From assembly GCF_030269445.1 (NCBI RefSeq), contig NZ_BSTJ01000002.1, forward strand, positions 558,001 through 622,000: 64,000 bases of DNA. The letters run 5' to 3'. The stretch comes from Actinoallomurus iriomotensis. GTDB taxonomy: Bacteria; Actinomycetota; Actinomycetes; Streptosporangiales; Streptosporangiaceae. Below are positions 61,524 to 64,000 of this stretch, one piece after another. A program made the translations under genes and the position numbers. The stretch's first letter is position 1; every line of letters starts with the position of its first letter. The notes under the pieces are model-generated. The model did not search any database. It was not told the DNA's origin and saw only the letters and a program-made list of their open reading frames with translations.

Positions 61524-62282
61524 ATGACGGGCGAACGGAGCGCCGCGGCGCGAGCGGTGGGCGCCACCAAGGTGTACGGGTCGGGCGCGGCCGAGGTACG
61601 GGCGATCGACGACGTGACGATCGCGTTCGACGCCGGGCGGTTCACCGCGATCATGGGGCCGTCCGGCGCCGGGAAGTCGACGCTGATGCACTGCGTCGCC
61701 GGGCTGGACACGTTGTCCTCCGGGCAGGTGTTCGTCGGCGACGTCGAGCTGGGGTCCCTGTCGGACCGGCAGCTGACCGTGCTGCGGCGCGAGCGGATCG
61801 GGTTCGTCTTCCAGTCGTTCAACCTGCTGCCCGCCCTAGACGCGGAGGAGAACATCACCCTGCCGCTGACGCTCGCCGGCACGCGGCCCGACCGCGCCTG
61901 GATCGACGCCGTGGTCACCACGGTCGGGCTCGGCGACCGGCTTTCGCACCGCCCCGCCGAGCTGTCCGGGGGCCAGCGGCAGCGGGTGGCGGTCGCCCGG
62001 GCGCTCGCCTCGCGACCGCAGATCATCTTCGCCGACGAACCGACCGGCAACCTGGACTCGCGCACCGGCGCGGAGATCCTGACCTTCCTGCGCGAGGCCG
62101 TGGACGAGCTCGGCCAGACGATCGTCATGGTCACGCACGACCCGGTCGCGGCCGCGTACGCCGACGCCGCGGTCTTCCTCGCCGACGGCCGGGTCCGCGA
62201 CCGCGTCGAGGGCCCGACCGCCCGTACCGTGCTCGACCGCATGAGCGCCTTCGAGGCCGAGACCATGGGGAGGTCGCGGTGA
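61524..62282 (+). CDS. MacB/LolD-type ABC transporter ATP-binding protein
   Basis: 252-aa ATPase. Walker A GPSGAGKSTLMHCVAGL, Q-loop FVFQSFNLLPAL, signature ELSGGQRQRVAVARAL, Walker B IIFADEPTGNLDS and a final H-loop VMVTHDP. Works with the FtsX-like permease that follows in lipoprotein or peptide export, or in antibiotic resistance. ATG 61524 with GAGGAG upstream. Confidence 0.95.
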   Translation: MTGERSAAARAVGATKVYGSGAAEVRAIDDVTIAFDAGRFTAIMGPSGAGKSTLMHCVAGLDTLSSGQVFVGDVELGSLSDRQLTVLRRERIGFVFQSFNLLPALDAEENITLPLTLAGTRPDRAWIDAVVTTVGLGDRLSHRPAELSGGQRQRVAVARALASRPQIIFADEPTGNLDSRTGAEILTFLREAVDELGQTIVMVTHDPVAAAYADAAVFLADGRVRDRVEGPTARTVLDRMSAFEAETMGRSR

Positions 62283-64000
62283 CGCGCATCGCGCTCAAGG
62301 GTCTGTGGGCCCGCCGGCGCCGTCTCGTGGGCTCGTTCGCCGCCGTCTTCCTCGGGGTGGCGTTCCTCGCCGGGGCACTCGTGCTCGGCGACACGATGAA
62401 CGCGAGCATCGGGCGGTTCTTCGGCCAGGCGTACGCCGGGACGGACGCCTCCGTGCGCGGCGCGACGAACGTCAGCGACGCGCCGACCGGCGAACGGGGC
62501 ACGATCGACGCGGGCGTCGTGGACCGGGTACGCCGGGTGCCGGGCGTGGCCACCGCAGAGCCGGTGATCAGCGGCTCCGGTCAGCTGCTCGGCCGCGACG
62601 GCCGGGCGATCGCCGTGCTCGGGCCGAGGACGGCCGGCAACTGGCTCACCGACCCGCGGCTCAACCCGTACCACGTGGTCCAGGGCCGTGCGCCGCGCGC
62701 CGACGACGAGGTCGTGGTCAACCGCGCGACCGCGATTAAGGGACGGCTGCGCGTGGGCGACCTCACGGCGGTGCTCACGCCGCAGCGGGTGCCGGTGCGC
62801 GTCGTGGGCATCGCGAGGTTCGGTGACGAGGACGGCTTCGGCGGGACGTCGTTCACGGCGTTCACGCTGGCGGGCGCGCGGCGGTACGTCGCGCGGACGC
62901 CGGACCGCGTCAGCGGCGTGTCGGTCCGGGCCGCGAGCGGGGTTTCGCAGGGCGAGCTGGTGCGCCGGCTGCGGGGCGTGCTGCCCGCGGGGACCGAGGC
63001 GGTCACCGGCCGGGCGCTCAGCCGGGAGGGCATGAACGCGGTGACGAAGGGCTTTCTCACCATGTTCCGCGCGTTCCTGCTGGCGTTCGCCGGGATCGCG
63101 CTGCTGGTGGGCACGCTCGGCATCCACAACACCTTCGCGATCACCGTGGCGCAGCGGAGCCGGGAGTCCGCGCTGCTGCGGGCGGTCGGGGCGTCCCGGC
63201 GGCAGGTGCTGGCCTCGGTGATCACCGAGGCGCTCGTGCTCGGGCTGACCGCGTCCGTGGCCGGTGTGTTCGGCGGGCTCGGCTTCGCGGCATTGCTGGA
63301 GGAGGTGTTCACCGCGATGGGCGCCGCCCTGCCGGTCGGCGGGCTGGTCGTCACGACGGTGACGGTGGCCGTCGCCGTCGCGGCCGGGGTCGTGGTCACG
63401 CTCCTGTCGTGCCTGCTCCCGGCGGTCCGCGCCTCCCGTACGCCGCCGGTCGCCGCGCTGCGCGAGACCGAGGCGGAGCGGCCCGGCGTGTCCCGTGGCC
63501 GCGCCGTCGGCGGTGGGGCGCTGACCGCCGCCGGCGTGGCGCTGCTCGCCGGCTCGGTGGCCGCCGGCGACTCGATGGCGGCGGCCGGCGCCGGCGCGGT
63601 CGCCTGCGTCGCGGGCATGGTCGTGCTCGGCCCGGTCGCCGCACGGCCCGCGGGGGCGCTGCTCGGCGTGCCGCTGCGGGGCGTGACCGGCGCGCTGGCG
63701 CGGCGGAGCACGGCGCGTGAGCCGCGCCGCGTGGCGGGCGCCGCGACCGCGCTCATGGTCGGCATCGGCGTGGTGACGCTGCTCACCGTGCTCGCCGCGT
63801 CCGCGCGCACGTCGGTGCGGGACACGGTCGCGCGGTCGTTCGGCGGCGACCTGGTGATCACGACGGGTTCGAGCATCGGCGGCGGGTTCGACCCGCGGCT
63901 CGCCGGAGACGTGGCCCGGCTGCCGCAGGTCCGGGCGGCCGCCGGCCTGGGCACCGGCGGTGCGCGGATCGACGGCCGGGCGGTGCGCGTCGCCTACGCC
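62279..64000 (+). CDS. FtsX-like ABC permease, 3' end off window
   Basis: At least 574 codons; the frame runs through the right edge. N-terminal helix (LVGSFAAVFLGVAFLAGALV), a large extracytoplasmic MacB-like periplasmic-core domain, then three helices including NTFAITVAQRSRESALLRAV, the classic FtsX segment. A second set of helices and the repeat domain begin near 63500. GTG 62279 overlaps the ATPase stop. The two-repeat layout (about 830 aa) is expected, so about 250 codons are missing. Confidence 0.92.
   Translation, partial: MTRIALKGLWARRRRLVGSFAAVFLGVAFLAGALVLGDTMNASIGRFFGQAYAGTDASVRGATNVSDAPTGERGTIDAGVVDRVRRVPGVATAEPVISGSGQLLGRDGRAIAVLGPRTAGNWLTDPRLNPYHVVQGRAPRADDEVVVNRATAIKGRLRVGDLTAVLTPQRVPVRVVGIARFGDEDGFGGTSFTAFTLAGARRYVARTPDRVSGVSVRAASGVSQGELVRRLRGVLPAGTEAVTGRALSREGMNAVTKGFLTMFRAFLLAFAGIALLVGTLGIHNTFAITVAQRSRESALLRAVGASRRQVLASVITEALVLGLTASVAGVFGGLGFAALLEEVFTAMGAALPVGGLVVTTVTVAVAVAAGVVVTLLSCLLPAVRASRTPPVAALRETEAERPGVSRGRAVGGGALTAAGVALLAGSVAAGDSMAAAGAGAVACVAGMVVLGPVAARPAGALLGVPLRGVTGALARRSTAREPRRVAGAATALMVGIGVVTLLTVLAASARTSVRDTVARSFGGDLVITTGSSIGGGFDPRLAGDVARLPQVRAAAGLGTGGARIDGRAVRVAYA

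Noticed and set aside
61157-63127. 656-codon minus-strand frame
   Set aside because: Antisense of the ABC ATPase and permease, both with full motifs.

Overview
The window is about 64 kb of very GC-rich DNA with strong G/C bias at third codon positions, frequent GTG and TTG starts, and many 1 to 4 bp stop/start overlaps. It carries AfsR/SARP, WYL, CGNR and GuaB1 families, an actinomycete-type gas vesicle cluster, and a HemD-winged-helix regulator. This points to a soil actinomycete, most likely of the Streptosporangiales (Actinomadura/Actinoallomurus-like). The order is inferred; the phylum is secure. I see no rRNA, tRNA, CRISPR array, transposase or integrase, and the region looks like ordinary chromosome.

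Layout. 1-4.4 kb: a ribose-type sugar ABC importer (permease cut by the left edge, ATPase, binding lipoprotein) divergent from an SMP-30 lactonase-like gene. 4.4-6.3 kb: an EF-hand protein, a broken DUF2231 gene, and an ArsR-like regulator with a cysteine-rich tail. 6.3-8.3 kb: a manganese locus on the minus strand that reads riboswitch 2, small ORF, P-loop NTPase, riboswitch 1, GDT1/TMEM165 transporter. Both riboswitches are recognisable yybP-ykoY (Mn2+) aptamers. 8.4-20 kb: an MDR oxidoreductase, a DAO-type oxidase, a sedolisin lipoprotein, a thioesterase, a CGNR regulator, a Rieske protein, gmd, a DHA2 efflux pump and a PadR module. 20.2-26.1 kb: a gas vesicle cluster (gvpA-F-G-O-J-L-S-K) flanked by small membrane proteins and an SRPBCC protein, with GNNT-N14/15-GGGTAY (sigma-B type) promoter-like sites. 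26.5-31.6 kb: LysR, a tandem Lrp and an AfsR-type regulator. 31.8-35.3 kb: a deacetylase, guaB1, and an enolase-superfamily protein lacking both catalytic lysines.

35.3-41.8 kb is a nitrate/nitrite assimilation block: narK divergent from nirB-nirD-hemD/wHTH regulator-sirohydrochlorin chelatase. A 68-bp repeat in three tandem copies, each carrying a Shine-Dalgarno sequence, sits before the chelatase gene. The chelatase makes sirohaem, the cofactor of NirB. 41.9-53.4 kb holds a nucleotide kinase-like protein, a secreted lipase, a Vps62-like membrane protein, a WYL regulator, an MBL hydrolase, an MDR oxidoreductase, a class-C beta-lactamase-like lipoprotein, an HD hydrolase, and a TetR/SnoaL pair with a clear operator.

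53.4-61.2 kb is one long minus-strand purine/ureide operon. In transcription order it reads OHCU decarboxylase, HIU hydrolase, uricase, xanthine dehydrogenase FAD and Fe-S subunits, 8-oxoguanine deaminase, glycerate kinase, allantoinase, allantoicase. It takes purines to urate, allantoin and ureidoglycolate, and salvages the glyoxylate-derived glycerate. The large molybdenum subunit of xanthine dehydrogenase is absent from the operon. 61.5-64 kb: a MacB-type ABC ATPase and its FtsX-like permease, which runs off the right edge.
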